64,000 bases of DNA from Apiospora phragmitis (Eukaryota; Ascomycota; Sordariomycetes; Amphisphaeriales; Apiosporaceae): assembly GCA_038363925.1 (NCBI GenBank), contig JAQQWL010000013.1, positions 62,001 through 126,000 on the forward strand, written 5' to 3'. Numbering within the stretch: the first letter of the stretch is position 1; each line of letters begins with the position of its first letter. Made by a program: the position numbers and the translations under genes. Shown here piece after piece: positions 25,126 through 37,016 of this stretch. The notes under the pieces were generated by a model. The model made no database searches. It had not been told where the DNA came from and worked only from the letters and a program-made list of their open reading frames with translations.

Positions 25126-25765
25126 TAACTCTTATATTTTAATATAAATAACTTATAAAGTTTTTAATAAAAAACTTAATCCGTAATTTATATTAATTAT
25201 AACTCTTTACCTTTAAATTATTAAATACGTATTTATAAAGATTTATCGAATTATAGCGCTATATATTTAAAAGTTACGTTTAAAATTAGCTCTTATAAAA
25301 AAAACTACGGCTAAAAATGTCTTCCCACGACCTTAGCGAAGAGAGGACACTAGCGTTTATTATATAAGCGTTAAATATAGCTCTTATATTTAGCTTAAAC
25401 TGCTAGTATAAAAGGAAGGTTAATAAAAAAAACTTTTATATACGAATTAATAAAGGCTAGATACGGCTCCGTATCTTTAAAAAAAAAGGGGTGATATTTT
25501 TATATAATCGTATATAATTAAAAAATGTAATATAAATTAAACTATAAAAAAAGAGTTATATAAATAATAAAAAGCTCGGTTTATTATTAATTAAAAGTTT
25601 ATTTTTATTAATAATTAATTTTTTTAATATTAACGTAGCGTAAAAGTAGTATTAATATATATAAATTATTATTTTAATAAAACATATACCGTATTAAAAA
25701 TAAGCTTTTATTACGTGGTGGTTAGTACCCCACCTCTATAGATAGATATAAGCCAGCCACTAGGG
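25126..25765. other. AT-rich stretch left of the gypsy element
   Basis: Mostly RIP-like AT-rich sequence without a recognisable gene. The last ~60 bases (from about 25705) regain higher GC and end with TAGGG, the left target-site duplication of the gypsy element. Confidence 0.5.
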
Positions 25766-26482
25766 TGTTACGACCTAACCTAACGACGCAGCTAGTACCC
25801 ACCCTCGGGACGGAACTAAGATGACTCGAAGCGTTTACGAATTAATAGACGGTTATTAACCCCGCCGGTTAACGCTTATAACCTTATTTACGATAATAAG
25901 AGTTTATTATATTAACTATAATAACTAATACCACGACTATAAACGTATACGGCTAATTTAAGATAATACTTAAAGGATGACATAAAATAAATAAGTAAGA
26001 ATAAACGAGTAGAAATAGTTAATATAAGTTAAATAAATAAAACGAAGTTATGTGCCGATAAAATAAAGAGTTATAAGATCACGACGTTTTTAATAATTCC
26101 GGAGTTATAGGATTATGACGCTCTTAGTGATCCTAGAATTATAAGATCACGACGCTCTTAATAATCCGGCGTAAATTAATAAAGAAAGGATTAAATATAT
26201 AACGATAAACGATTCCTTATATATTTTATATAAATATTCTTTATTTTAATAATTAATTTAAATATTAATTTTAATTTATTAATAAAATAAATAGTTTTAA
26301 TAAAATTATTATGAATCCTTTTCAATTCATATATTTTAATTAGTTTTATTTTTATAATTATTATATATTATATTAATTAAGGTAAAATTTTATTATATAT
26401 TTAAATATTTTCTCGTATTATTAATATAAACCCTAATATATTTTATTAAGTTTCTTTTAAAACTTAAATATTGTTCGTTATA
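25766..26482 (+). repeat. 5' LTR of the gypsy element
   Basis: A 717-base repeat starting TGTTACGACCTAAC and ending GTTCGTTATA (CA eroded to TA). It includes the repeated phrase AAGATCACGACGCTCTTAAT. It matches the 3' LTR along its length, with scattered C-to-T and G-to-A differences. Confidence 0.85.
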
Positions 26483-29400
26483 TTTTAATTATTTTTATTT
26501 TTATTTTTATAAATTATTATTTAAACCTTTAAATAATAGCATTTATAAGAACTATATTTACACCTAGATTTAATAATACCCCTCGCTACGAGAAGGCTTT
26601 TATTACTATTATAAATACCTCTTAGTAAGACTTTATTATAAAAATAAATAATAACGATAATAATAACGGCCTTATTTAATAAGCGTTAATTAAACGAATT
26701 AAAGAATTTAAATAAAAAAACGTTAACTACTAGTATTATTACGCTAAACTCGAAAAGGAGTAGAACGAGCTTTTAATTAAAGACACTTTAAGGTAGATAC
26801 TAGATATTAACGAGTTACGTAAGGAAGTACGCTTCTTTTATACCGCCGTTAATATTATTTAAACCCTTGTTATTTTTAAAGAACGAATAAAGATTAATAC
26901 TCTAACGACTTTTAACGAGATAAACGAGAACTTCCGCGGGTTTTCTATTTAAGTTAAAGCTTATTAACGGTTTTATAGAAAAATATTTTAAAATAATACT
27001 TAATAAGTTCTTTACGCCGCCTCGTTTTTTAAAAATAAAATATTTATTTAATTTAAACCTTATTTAAACGAACTTATAAAAAATAATTAACAAATTAAAC
27101 TATACCGTGTAAAGGTATAACGAATTTTTAAAAGTTATAATAGTTTTAAATAAGTTTTTAAATTATTTTTTAAAACCTCAACGAGAAGCGATAAGTAAAA
27201 AGAGAATTAGAAACTTTTAAATAAAAGGGATTAGCCGCTTCTTATACCGCCGAATTCTAACGTATTATAGCTCGACTAGACTATATAAAAGCTACGAAGA
27301 TTATAATATATTACCGAGAATTAAAAAAAGATATTAAAAACGAACTTAGCCGGCTTAATATCCCTAATAATTTATTTTCGTATATAGAGCTTATTATTAA
27401 AATCGATACTCGTATATATAAACGCCGCCGCGAGAAGTAAGGCGAGTAATTATGGTAAACCGGTTAGATCTAAATTAATATAGGGCGATTACGGTACTAT
27501 AATAATATACCGCTAAGGAATAATATAATATATAGTTATTATAGTAGACTTATAGATTTCGACGTTATTAAATATAATAAGTATAATAAAAAATAGTATA
27601 TTATTTATTATAATTATTAAAAATAAAGATATTACGCTTAAAAATATCGAGCATCGAAAAAAGATTTCCGAAAAGTTTTAAAGGGAATAATATATCAACG
27701 CTATTAAGGCAGAAAGCACTCTTATAGCAGCTATTAAAAATAATAACGCTATTATTAAATACGGCAGCCTATCTTAAATAGCTTGCTATAATAATAGGTA
27801 CACCTTTTACTTAACAAATAAAGAAGGTACCGGATAGTTCCCTAAAGCCTTTAAAAGAAAAGAAAACTATAGCCGGAGCGTTACGATAATACGAAAAGAA
27901 TAACTCTTTTTATATAATAAAAATAATAATTCGTTAAGCGATATTATAATCCGGTTAAAATAATTAATAAACTACGGGCGTCTAGTTAATATATTAATAA
28001 ACGAGTTAATAAACGAGATTATTAAATTTAAAAACTTAAAAACCGACGGATATTTAACTATCTTTAATATCCTTTACCTCGACTTAAAATATTTATACTA
28101 AGTATTTATTACGGCTAAGTTTAATTAAAGAGTTTACGGTAATTACGTAATAAGAAATAATATTTAAGTTTCTTTTATATATAAAGGGGTACTTCACGTT
28201 TTTATAAATCTTATACGTATATAACGCTTATATAGAATACCTCGTAAAGAAACTCGAGTACGGATAATTTCCTTAAAAGATTAATAAGTAACATATTATA
28301 TAATTATATCCTAATTATATTATCAAGAAAATCCGGATATTAGTCCCTAACGGATAATACGCGTACCTGCTAATATAAGAAGATTTACGGTGGCCACGAC
28401 GGTACCACTTAAAAAGACGGGATTAAAAGAAGTATTTTAAAAATTAATACTTTAAATATATTTAAGAAAAATTACGAGCTTATAAATATTTAAAGGAAAG
28501 CGTTTAATACTCTTAAGACGTATAGGTATGTACCTAATAATAAAAAACCCTTAATATATTAAAGAATTTATAAAACGTTTATAAATTATAACGAACTTAA
28601 TAAACCTTTAAACTACTTAAAAAACCTAAATCCTAAGTATTAAAAATAATACTTTATACGAGGAAAAGCACGGAAATACTTTCGTTAATATATTAAAAAA
28701 CGCTTTAGAAAAAATAAAGGGAATAATAGCGATAATATAACAATCGATCGTAAGAAATCATTAATCACTTATAAGAGTAGCGCCTGGGAAATAAACGCCG
28801 CTTATTATAAAAAACGATAATAAGCGGATTAAAATAAGTTTTTATATTAAATAACGGATAATTAAGCTATTCATGAGTATATTATATTAATAATAAGTGT
28901 AAAAAGAGTCTATATTAAAGCGTTATTCGATAGCGAAGCGTAAAAAAACTATATTTTATTAGGAATTATTAATTACTTTAAATTTAAATAATAATAATAA
29001 AACGCCCTATATTAATTTAAAACCGTCGATAAAGGATTTATAATTTATAACGATAAATAAATATAAAAAGAAATCGCGAACCTTTTAATTAATATTTAAA
29101 AACGATATAAACGAATTATATGTAATATTACGGACGTCGTAAGATATAATATAATTTTAAAAATACCTTAACTACGGGTAAATAATTTTAAAATTAATTA
29201 AAAAATAGGTTGATTTTAATAAGATATATTAAAAAAAGGTTTAATTAATAAATAACGGTTTAAAAAACGATCCTTTAATAAACTTAAAATTTTCAAAATA
29301 TACGTTATTATTAAAAAGCTTAAGCTGAATATTATAACGATTATATTAAAAGAGTATTAATAATTTAAAGCTTTTTTTAATAAGAAACTAAAAATATGTT

Positions 29401-31213
29401 TACTGTTTTATATACGATAAGATCACGAGATACCGCTAAAGGAAAGAAGAGAGCCTCCTTTTATACTAATTTATGAATTAAATCGAGAATACGAAAAAGC
29501 TTTAAAAAAATATATTACCAAAAACCTCGAGAAAGGAGTTATACGCCTATTTATATTACTAACGGGCTTCCCTATCCTCTTTATTTCGAAAAAAAAAGCA
29601 AAAACGGGAAACTTAAATAGCGTATATATATCGATTATCGAAAACTTGACGAAGTTATTATTAAAAACCGGTGCCCCTTACCCCTAATCGGCGATTTACG
29701 AAATAAATTATTATATATTAAAATCTTTATAATAGTTAACCTTTTTAATGTATATAACTTAATCCGAATTAAAAAAAAGTAGAAAACCGCGTTTTAAATT
29801 AAATATCAGTATTTCGAGTATTAAATTATACCGTTTAGTTTAACTAACGTATTAATTAGTTTTTAAATTATAATTAACTATATGTTACGCGAATACCTCG
29901 ATAAATTTATTATAGTATATCTCGATAATATCATAATTTACTCCGAAAATAATAAGCAATACCGAGAGTACGTAAAACTAATACTTTAAAAGCTATAAAA
30001 CGCTAATTTATTAATCAACTTAAAGAAAAGCGAATTTTACTAATAATTCGTTACCTTTATAAAATATATAATATCTTTAGGCGAAATTTGAATAAAACCT
30101 TTAAAATTCTTAATAATAAAGAAATAGCTTACGCTTATAAACGTTATAAAAATTAAATCCTTCTTAAAATTAATTAATTATTACTAGATTCTTATCCCTA
30201 GGTTTAATAAGATAGTAATATTTTTAATAAACTTGATAAAAAAGGATAAGTTATTTCGATAAACGGAAAAAAAAGCCGAAGCCTTTCATAATATTAAGGA
30301 GCGGATTTTTAACGAATTAATATTTTATATAACGAATTTTACTAAACTTTCTAAAATCGAAACTAATATATTAAACTATATGATTAGAGGGTGGTTAAAT
30401 TAACGGGATAATAATAAAAAGTCACGCCTTATCGTATTCTTTTTAAAAAAACTTAACGGATTAGAGTTTAATTATTAAATTTATAATAAAGAGTTAATAG
30501 CTATTATTAAGGCTTGCGAACTATAAAGATATTATTTTAATAAAACGGTAGAGCTAGTAAGGGTTTTTATCGATTATAAAAACTTTATAACGTTTATTAT
30601 TACTAAAAAGTTAAATAAATAATAAATATAATAGTTTAAATTCTTATTAAGATTTAACCTTATTATTATTTATTAAAAAAGTAATAAGAACGGCCGCGCC
30701 GATATATTAAGCTAACGACTAAATTATTAAGAAGAAGTCCTACTCGAAACGCGAATTATTTTAACCTACGATTAGGATAGTAACCTTATATTATTATAAT
30801 AATTAAACGTTATAAGTTACGTTTAATATAACGATAATTAAGCTATTAAATTCTAATAACTTGGCTGGACCTTTAGTTCCGCCGATAATATTAAAGATTA
30901 CCTTGAGAACCGAAACGACCTTACTTTTTATTAAAATAAAATCTATATTTTTAAATAATATTATAAAAACTTTATTAAAAAGTTCTATAAGCGCCTTATA
31001 TATAAATATTAAAAAGTATTCAAAACTTAGAAACGAATTATTAAATAATTTAATTACGAAAACTTTAAGCCGATCGTGGTTAAAATAATTAATAAATACG
31101 ACTTATATAATAAAGCTAAGGCCGCTCGATACCGATTATATAGAGAATTATAATCGATTCTACCGCTAAATAAAATATAAAAGATAATCGCGCTTAATTT
31201 TATAATTAAACTA

Positions 31214-33073
31214 ACGTATCTTATAAACGAATATCCTATATAAGCGAATGTCTTATTTTTTTATACCTTTTCCGATAAAATATAAATTAATTTTATTATA
31301 ACGTGTTTAATATATTAAAATTAGTCGGAATCCTTATCTCTAAATACTTTTATATTATTTTAATAAGTACGCGTATTATACCCGGGCTTTCCGTAAATTC
31401 TATAGCGTTATAAGCGTGTCTTAAACGTCCTCGTATAATTACTCTTTTAACGCGATACGTTTTATAACTATTTATTAACGTTTTTTTAAAATTATAAATC
31501 TTTTTTAATTTATATATAAAATAATCTTTTATTTTATAGCCGTTTCTTTTTCGTACGGCGGCGCCGGCTAAGCATTTTATTTACTTTTTAAAGTATCGCG
31601 TTCTTACCTTTTAAAAGAGTAACTCGGTATATAATGTACGTTATAACCTTTATAATCTAATTAAAACTAATTAAAATAAATATTAAAAAGTTATTTTAAT
31701 ACCGTACGATACGGTTTCGAACGTATTCGGTTTAAGATTAAGTTTTAATCGGGTTATTTAAAATTTTTAATTCTTAAAGAATAAATAGGCCGGAAGACGT
31801 CCCCGGAAGTATTAAAATATATAGCTTTATATCTAATTATAAAATAATATATTCCGGATTATATAAAATAAGTATTATTTTTTAAAAGCTTTTTTATATA
31901 TTCGAAACGGTAAAAATTATTTAAAACGCTTTTAAAAACGTTAATAATAAGACATCTTTTAAAATATAAATAATATACGCTCGTATAAAATATTTAATTT
32001 CTTTTTTATAAGCTTTTTTTAATATATAAAAATAACCGATATTAAAAAATTAAAGTTTATATAATATATAAAAAAGTATATAAAATATAATAATCGAGTT
32101 TTTTTTATAATAAAGCTCGAAAATTATCGAGTAATAATTTTTATAGCCGTTTAAGATTAAAAGGCGATAATAACCCTTCGTATAAAACTTAATATATTAA
32201 TTAAAATATCGAATTTAGTTCTCGCTTTTTTTATTCGTAATTTAGTTATTTTTAATAATTATAATTACCTAGTTCTTCGGTAATGGGCTATTTTCGTACT
32301 AGGAAGAGAAGTACGTTTTCTCGGTAAAAATAATATATAGAGGGATAGCGTAACCGTGTAATCCGACACCCTGGATAATTATAACCTATTCCCGGTTCTT
32401 TTATTATATTACTTTAAGCTTTCCGCGTTAATTAGAGGTGGTTACGATTATTTCGAACGAGATTTAATTTATAAAAAAGCCGGTCTTAACGAAATTATAA
32501 ATATCCTCTTTTTAGATCTTATATTTATAAATTATATTCCGTATAAAAATAAACTACGCGTAATACGCGTCGGGATTTTTATAAAAGACTCTTTAATAAT
32601 TAATTTTTCGGTTAAAACGCGTCCGGAGGTCTAATTATTATCGTATAAAGTTAAAGGCTTAATTAATGCCGACGCGTCCCGCGTCGCGTAAACTAAATAA
32701 TCGATTCGTTATATCTTTTATATTACTTAACCGGGGAAAAAACGATCGCGTATTTAAATTAATAATATATCGAATAATTATATTTCTTTAAAATTTAAAA
32801 GCTTTCGAGAATTCGTAAATATTTCGCGTCGTATAGGTTAACTATTTCGTTTACGCTATAAGGTTTTTAATAAGACGTAATAAATTAATATAGCTTTTTA
32901 TACGCTTAAAATTAAATCTTTTTAAAGCGCTTAAAGCGTTAGAATTATATTACTCTCTTTTTAAAGTTGTAACATTTTTAAACGTAAAAGAATATAAGAA
33001 AAGGTTAAAGTTATAAAGAAATTTATAAAAGTAGGACATTCGCTTATATAAGATATTCGCTTATAAGATACGT
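31214..33073 (-). mobile_element. Fot1/pogo-like DNA transposon, copy 3, inserted in the gypsy element
   Basis: An 1860-base element flanked by TA (31212–31213, 33074–33075). Its ends read ACGTATCTTATAAACGAAT and the inverse. It contains the same interior and minus-strand transposase remnant as copies 1 and 2; the FDETGF region near 32474–32500 is altered. It lies between the gypsy RNase H region and the integrase core. Confidence 0.85.
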
Positions 33074-34775
33074 TATTCTTATTAAAAGAACCTTTAATTA
33101 AAATTAATTATAATAGTATCCTAGTAATTATAAATAAACTTACGAAATATACATACTTTTTATTATATAAAGAGTTTAACGATATTAGCGACTTAGCTTA
33201 TATATTCCTCCGAATAATCGTTAGTTAATACGAGCTGCTCGAGATAATTATTTCCGATAAAGATAAACTATTTACCGCTAAACTCTAGAAATTATTTATA
33301 ATATAACTCGGTATTAAATATAAACTATTTATAGCTTACTACTTTTAAATAAATAAATTAATTAAACGAATAAACTAGACTTTAAAATAGTATTTATATT
33401 ATTATATTAATTATAAGTAAGATAATTAAGTATAATTATTATTTATAACTTAATTCGCTTATAATAGCGCGGATAACGAAACTATACGTATATTATTATT
33501 TTAAACAAATTACGAGTATAACTTAGAAATTATTAAGAAACCTATAAAAAAAAGCTAGTATTAATTATAATTATATCAATCGAGAAATTAAAAAAACTCT
33601 AAATTACGTTATAATAAACCTTATCTTTTTTTAATAATAAATAAAGATATACGCTAACTAAGCTAAGTTAAAGAAACTAACTTTAAAAGAGGGAAGAAAA
33701 GGTTACCTCTTATAATAAAATATTAAAACTAAGTAATTAAGTAATAAATTAAACTTTAAAAAAGTCGGATTATTTAAAATCGCGGAAATTATTTTAAAAC
33801 CTAATTATTAATTATCTCTATTTAAAATAATACGGATATATTTAATATTTTATATATTATTATTTAAACTAGCGATTAAGAATACCTCGATTAATATATA
33901 ATTAAAAATCGTAATAAATTAATACGAATATAAAATCGAGAAAATTATCGAAAAAAAAAACTAAACGAAGCTTTTAATACTTCGTTTAATAAAAACGTTA
34001 CTTATTAAAAAATAATACTTAAGAATTTAAAAATACCTAGCGAACGTTACGGAGGAACTTCGAGAGTTCGAGTAACGATAAGAGGTATTAAAAGACCTAA
34101 GCCTTTAAAGTTAGCTAGGCCTAGGGAGGACTAGTCTATATCGGTAAGGACGCCTAAGTTCCGGAGGTTATTAACTAAATAACCCTCGTAGCTATCTAGC
34201 GTAGGCAGGATATCGTCCTCTTTATCTAACTCCTCTATACTACGATTAAATAAATCGGCGCCCCTTTTCTTTATTTTCCGACGGATCTTTCGAATTTATA
34301 ATAAATAATTTACCGCCTCGGTAATTTAAAAATAAAGCTTAATTAGTTTTAAATAAAGCGATAAGAGCTTTTCGCTCGCGTTTTCTTCGTTCGCGTCTAA
34401 TTTTCGCTATTACTCTAGAACCTTTTTTAAAGACGAAATAATTAAAAAGCCGCCATATAAACGACCGTAATTTACGTACTTTTCGTAACGAGAAGAACGA
34501 TTCGAGATATAATAATTTAACTTTTTATTTTTAAAATAATATAAATAAAGTATATTAACTAAACGATCATTAAAAGAAATATAGCTATAAAGAGAAGAAA
34601 GTTCGTAAGTTTTAATAAAAAACTTCTTAATATAACTTAAAATTATAATAAATATATATTATAATAAAAATAAAAAATAAAAGTAATATATAAAATCCTA
34701 ATATAACGGTATACGATAAGTATTTATAATAATTAACTATTTTAAAGATAAAATAATAAAAAGAGAAAAGGATAA

Positions 34776-35458
34776 TATTACGACTTAACTTAACGACGTA
34801 GTTAATACCCACCTTTAAGACGAAATTAAAATAACTCGAAACGCTTACGAATTAATAAACGGTTATTAATCCCGCCGGTTAACGCTTATAACTTTATTTA
34901 TAAACATAAAAATTTACTATATTAATTATAATAATTAATACCACGATAATAAACGTACACGGCTAACTTAGAATAATACCCGAAGGATAATATAAGATAG
35001 ACAAGTAAAAATAAACGAGTAGAAATAGTTAATATAAGTTAGATAAATAGAACAGAGTTATATGCCGATAAGGTAAAGAGCTATGAGATTACGACGCTCT
35101 TAATAATCCCGGAGTTATAAAATTATAACGCTCTTAATAATCCGGCGTAAATTAATAAAGAAAGGATTAAATATATAATAATAAACGATTTCTTATATAT
35201 TTTATATAAATACTTTTTATTTTAATAATTAATTTAAATATTAATCTTAATTTATTAATAAAATAAATAGCTTTAACGAAACTATTATAAATCTTTTTAA
35301 ATCTACGCACTTTAATTACCTTCGTTTTTACGGCTATTATATACTATATCGATAAAGGCGGACCTCTATCGCACGTTTAAATACTCTCTTATATTATTAA
35401 TATAAACCCTAGTACGTCTTACTAGGTTTCCTTTAAAACCTAGATAGCGTTCGTTACA
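34776..35458 (+). repeat. 3' LTR of the gypsy element
   Basis: A 683-base copy of the 5' LTR, starting TATTACGACTTAAC and ending GTTCGTTACA. The last ~150 bases keep many C and G bases (CTACGCACTTTAATTACC, GGCGGACCTCTATCGC) that are lost in the 5' copy. RIP erosion is therefore uneven across it. Confidence 0.85.
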
Positions 35459-35463
35459 TAGGG

Positions 35464-37016
35464 CAAGGCTTCTATCTTTCCTATATCCTTTATTAAGCCC
35501 GAGGATATTAATACAGATCTATTGCACCCTCAATATCTTCTAATAATAGCTTGTTAGAATTTCTGTATACTACTCACTACTGATGGATGTACTAATGCCA
35601 GAATATCATCTCCGGTCTCAGAAGGCTGCTCAGTCGACTCAGGCTCAGCTCAGGTTCACTCAGCCGGCTTTGTCATCAGCTCCCTTAAAGCAGCGGGTTG
35701 CTCAGGTCCAATGACGAAAACGGAAGTGAAGAAATCCAGATTGACGTGGTAAAATAGTATGTTATCATCCCGCCATAGCCCAACGTTGGAGGCAGTTTCC
35801 GGGGTAGTGAAACCAGTGGAACGTATGCAGATTTCAGTGTGGATGCGAGGTTAGGACTGTTGTGTATCGCTCAGAGCGGCGAGAGTCAGATACAGGTCCT
35901 GGAATTTCCGAGTCCGTAGGACTATCCGGGGTTGTAACGGCGGTCTTGCCATTTGTCTCTCGCCTCACTGTGGCAGTTCGGTGCTTATGTGAGAGTCTTG
36001 GCGAGATGGGCCTCGACGCACTTGTTGCAGATACACGAGGCGCTACATTGGCAATAGGGCCTGGTTAGCTGGACAAGAACGCAGTATGACGGAGTTTCCT
36101 GCATGGACAACTAGTATGTGCATCCAGATGGGAGGGACTTGTGCTTGTGGTAGTAATGCTGGTAAAAGCCTGGCTTCGGCATACGAGTACACAGACTGAT
36201 GGCACGATGGTTGCCTGACTCATAGTTGTTCATCGTTGTCCATGGCAGTGCAGCCCAATTTTAATGGGGCTTCCGGTAGATCGGTAGGTCGCTAGAACGG
36301 GTTTGGGCCAATTGTAGGCCTGAGCTGGCGCTGTCCCCGCGCTGCCCCGCAGAGCTGCAGGGGGACCCAACAGGCATCAGGCTGCCTCATTCCCCGGTCT
36401 TTCAGGTCTTCAGCTGTTCGCACACCCCGGCCGAGTAAGCAAGTAGGTTTGCTGCTGTCTGCCTAAGAACGGAAGCCACAAATCCGCATTCCAGGCAGGC
36501 ATACACGAGCACTGCGCTTAGAACCAAAAGGATCAGGCGAGGAATTCATGTTGGAAGCTGGGGACTGACGTTACTTTGCCCAGGATTCCATTCTAAGCCT
36601 TCGAATTACTCACTGGCGAAGAACCAAAAGGGTAACCTAGGCCGAACCAGCGCTAAACCACAATCCCGGCTGATCGATCTGCTCCGCCGGTGCGTCACAC
36701 CCGGCGGCGTGCACGGGGCAGTGGCTTGGATGGTAGCCAATCGGTTTGCTCAGTAGCAAACACCCATGGTTTGTCAGGCATCGGCTATAAGTTGTACCAG
36801 CTTCCCCTACCTGGCTGCCTGCCTTACCCGTGAGAGAAACACATTCATACCTGCACATATAATCATCGCAACTCTCCTCGACTCGTCTCATCTTGCAGGC
36901 AATCAACCTTCTTCTGCAAGGTATCACCACACTAGCAAAAGGAAAGACGAGACGAAACCCCCACCGTGGATTATCTGCGACACCAAGCGAGCATCACACC
37001 ACACTTCACCTCCGTT
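35464..37016. other. Intergenic region, GC-normal, upstream of the AAA ATPase gene
   Basis: Composition is normal immediately after the right TAGGG duplication. Several short ORFs occur in different frames, none with recognisable content. It should carry the promoter and leader of the downstream plus-strand gene. A transcript start cannot be fixed from sequence. Confidence 0.5.

Larger units (their letters stand above)
25766..35458 (+). mobile_element. Ty3/gypsy chromovirus-type LTR retrotransposon, complete outline, RIP-degraded
   Basis: Direct LTRs at 25766–26482 and 34776–35458 are bounded by a perfect TAGGG duplication (25761–25765, 35459–35463). On the plus strand the reverse transcriptase can be followed at about 29540–30150: KNRCPLPLIGDL, then VYLDNIIIYSEN near 29914, where YLDD has become YLDN. 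The integrase core lies at about 33095–33420, with LTKYTYFLLYKEF, IISDKDKLFTAKL and IERIN. A chromodomain-like remnant follows at about 33830–34070. RT before integrase is the gypsy order and the chromodomain points to fungal chromoviruses. A pogo-like element interrupts it at 31214–33073. Stops are everywhere, so it is inactive. Confidence 0.9.
11925..35463. other. 23.5-kb RIP-eroded transposon block
   Basis: Composition falls sharply to very AT-rich, with TA-rich words dominating and CA/TG scarce, apart from a GC-normal island at 24360–25125. No intact ORF of meaningful length exists in it. It contains nested LTR retrotransposons and pogo-like DNA transposons, listed separately. Bases 12146–12476 and 24196–24360 are AT-rich without a recognisable element. 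The block replaces the upstream part of the acyl-CoA-synthetase gene on its left and ends at a target-site duplication on its right. Confidence 0.9.

Noticed and set aside
30861..31088. 75-codon ORF in the RIP block
   Set aside because: AT-driven composition, inside a degraded gypsy polyprotein, no recognisable motif.
11925..35463. Starship-type giant element or centromere
   Set aside because: No tyrosine-recombinase captain gene was recognised. Although AT-rich, the block is fully explained by a handful of nested, RIPed transposons with target duplications.
35862..36068. 68-codon ORF upstream of the AAA ATPase gene
   Set aside because: No motif, no neighbouring exon, several equal alternatives in other frames.
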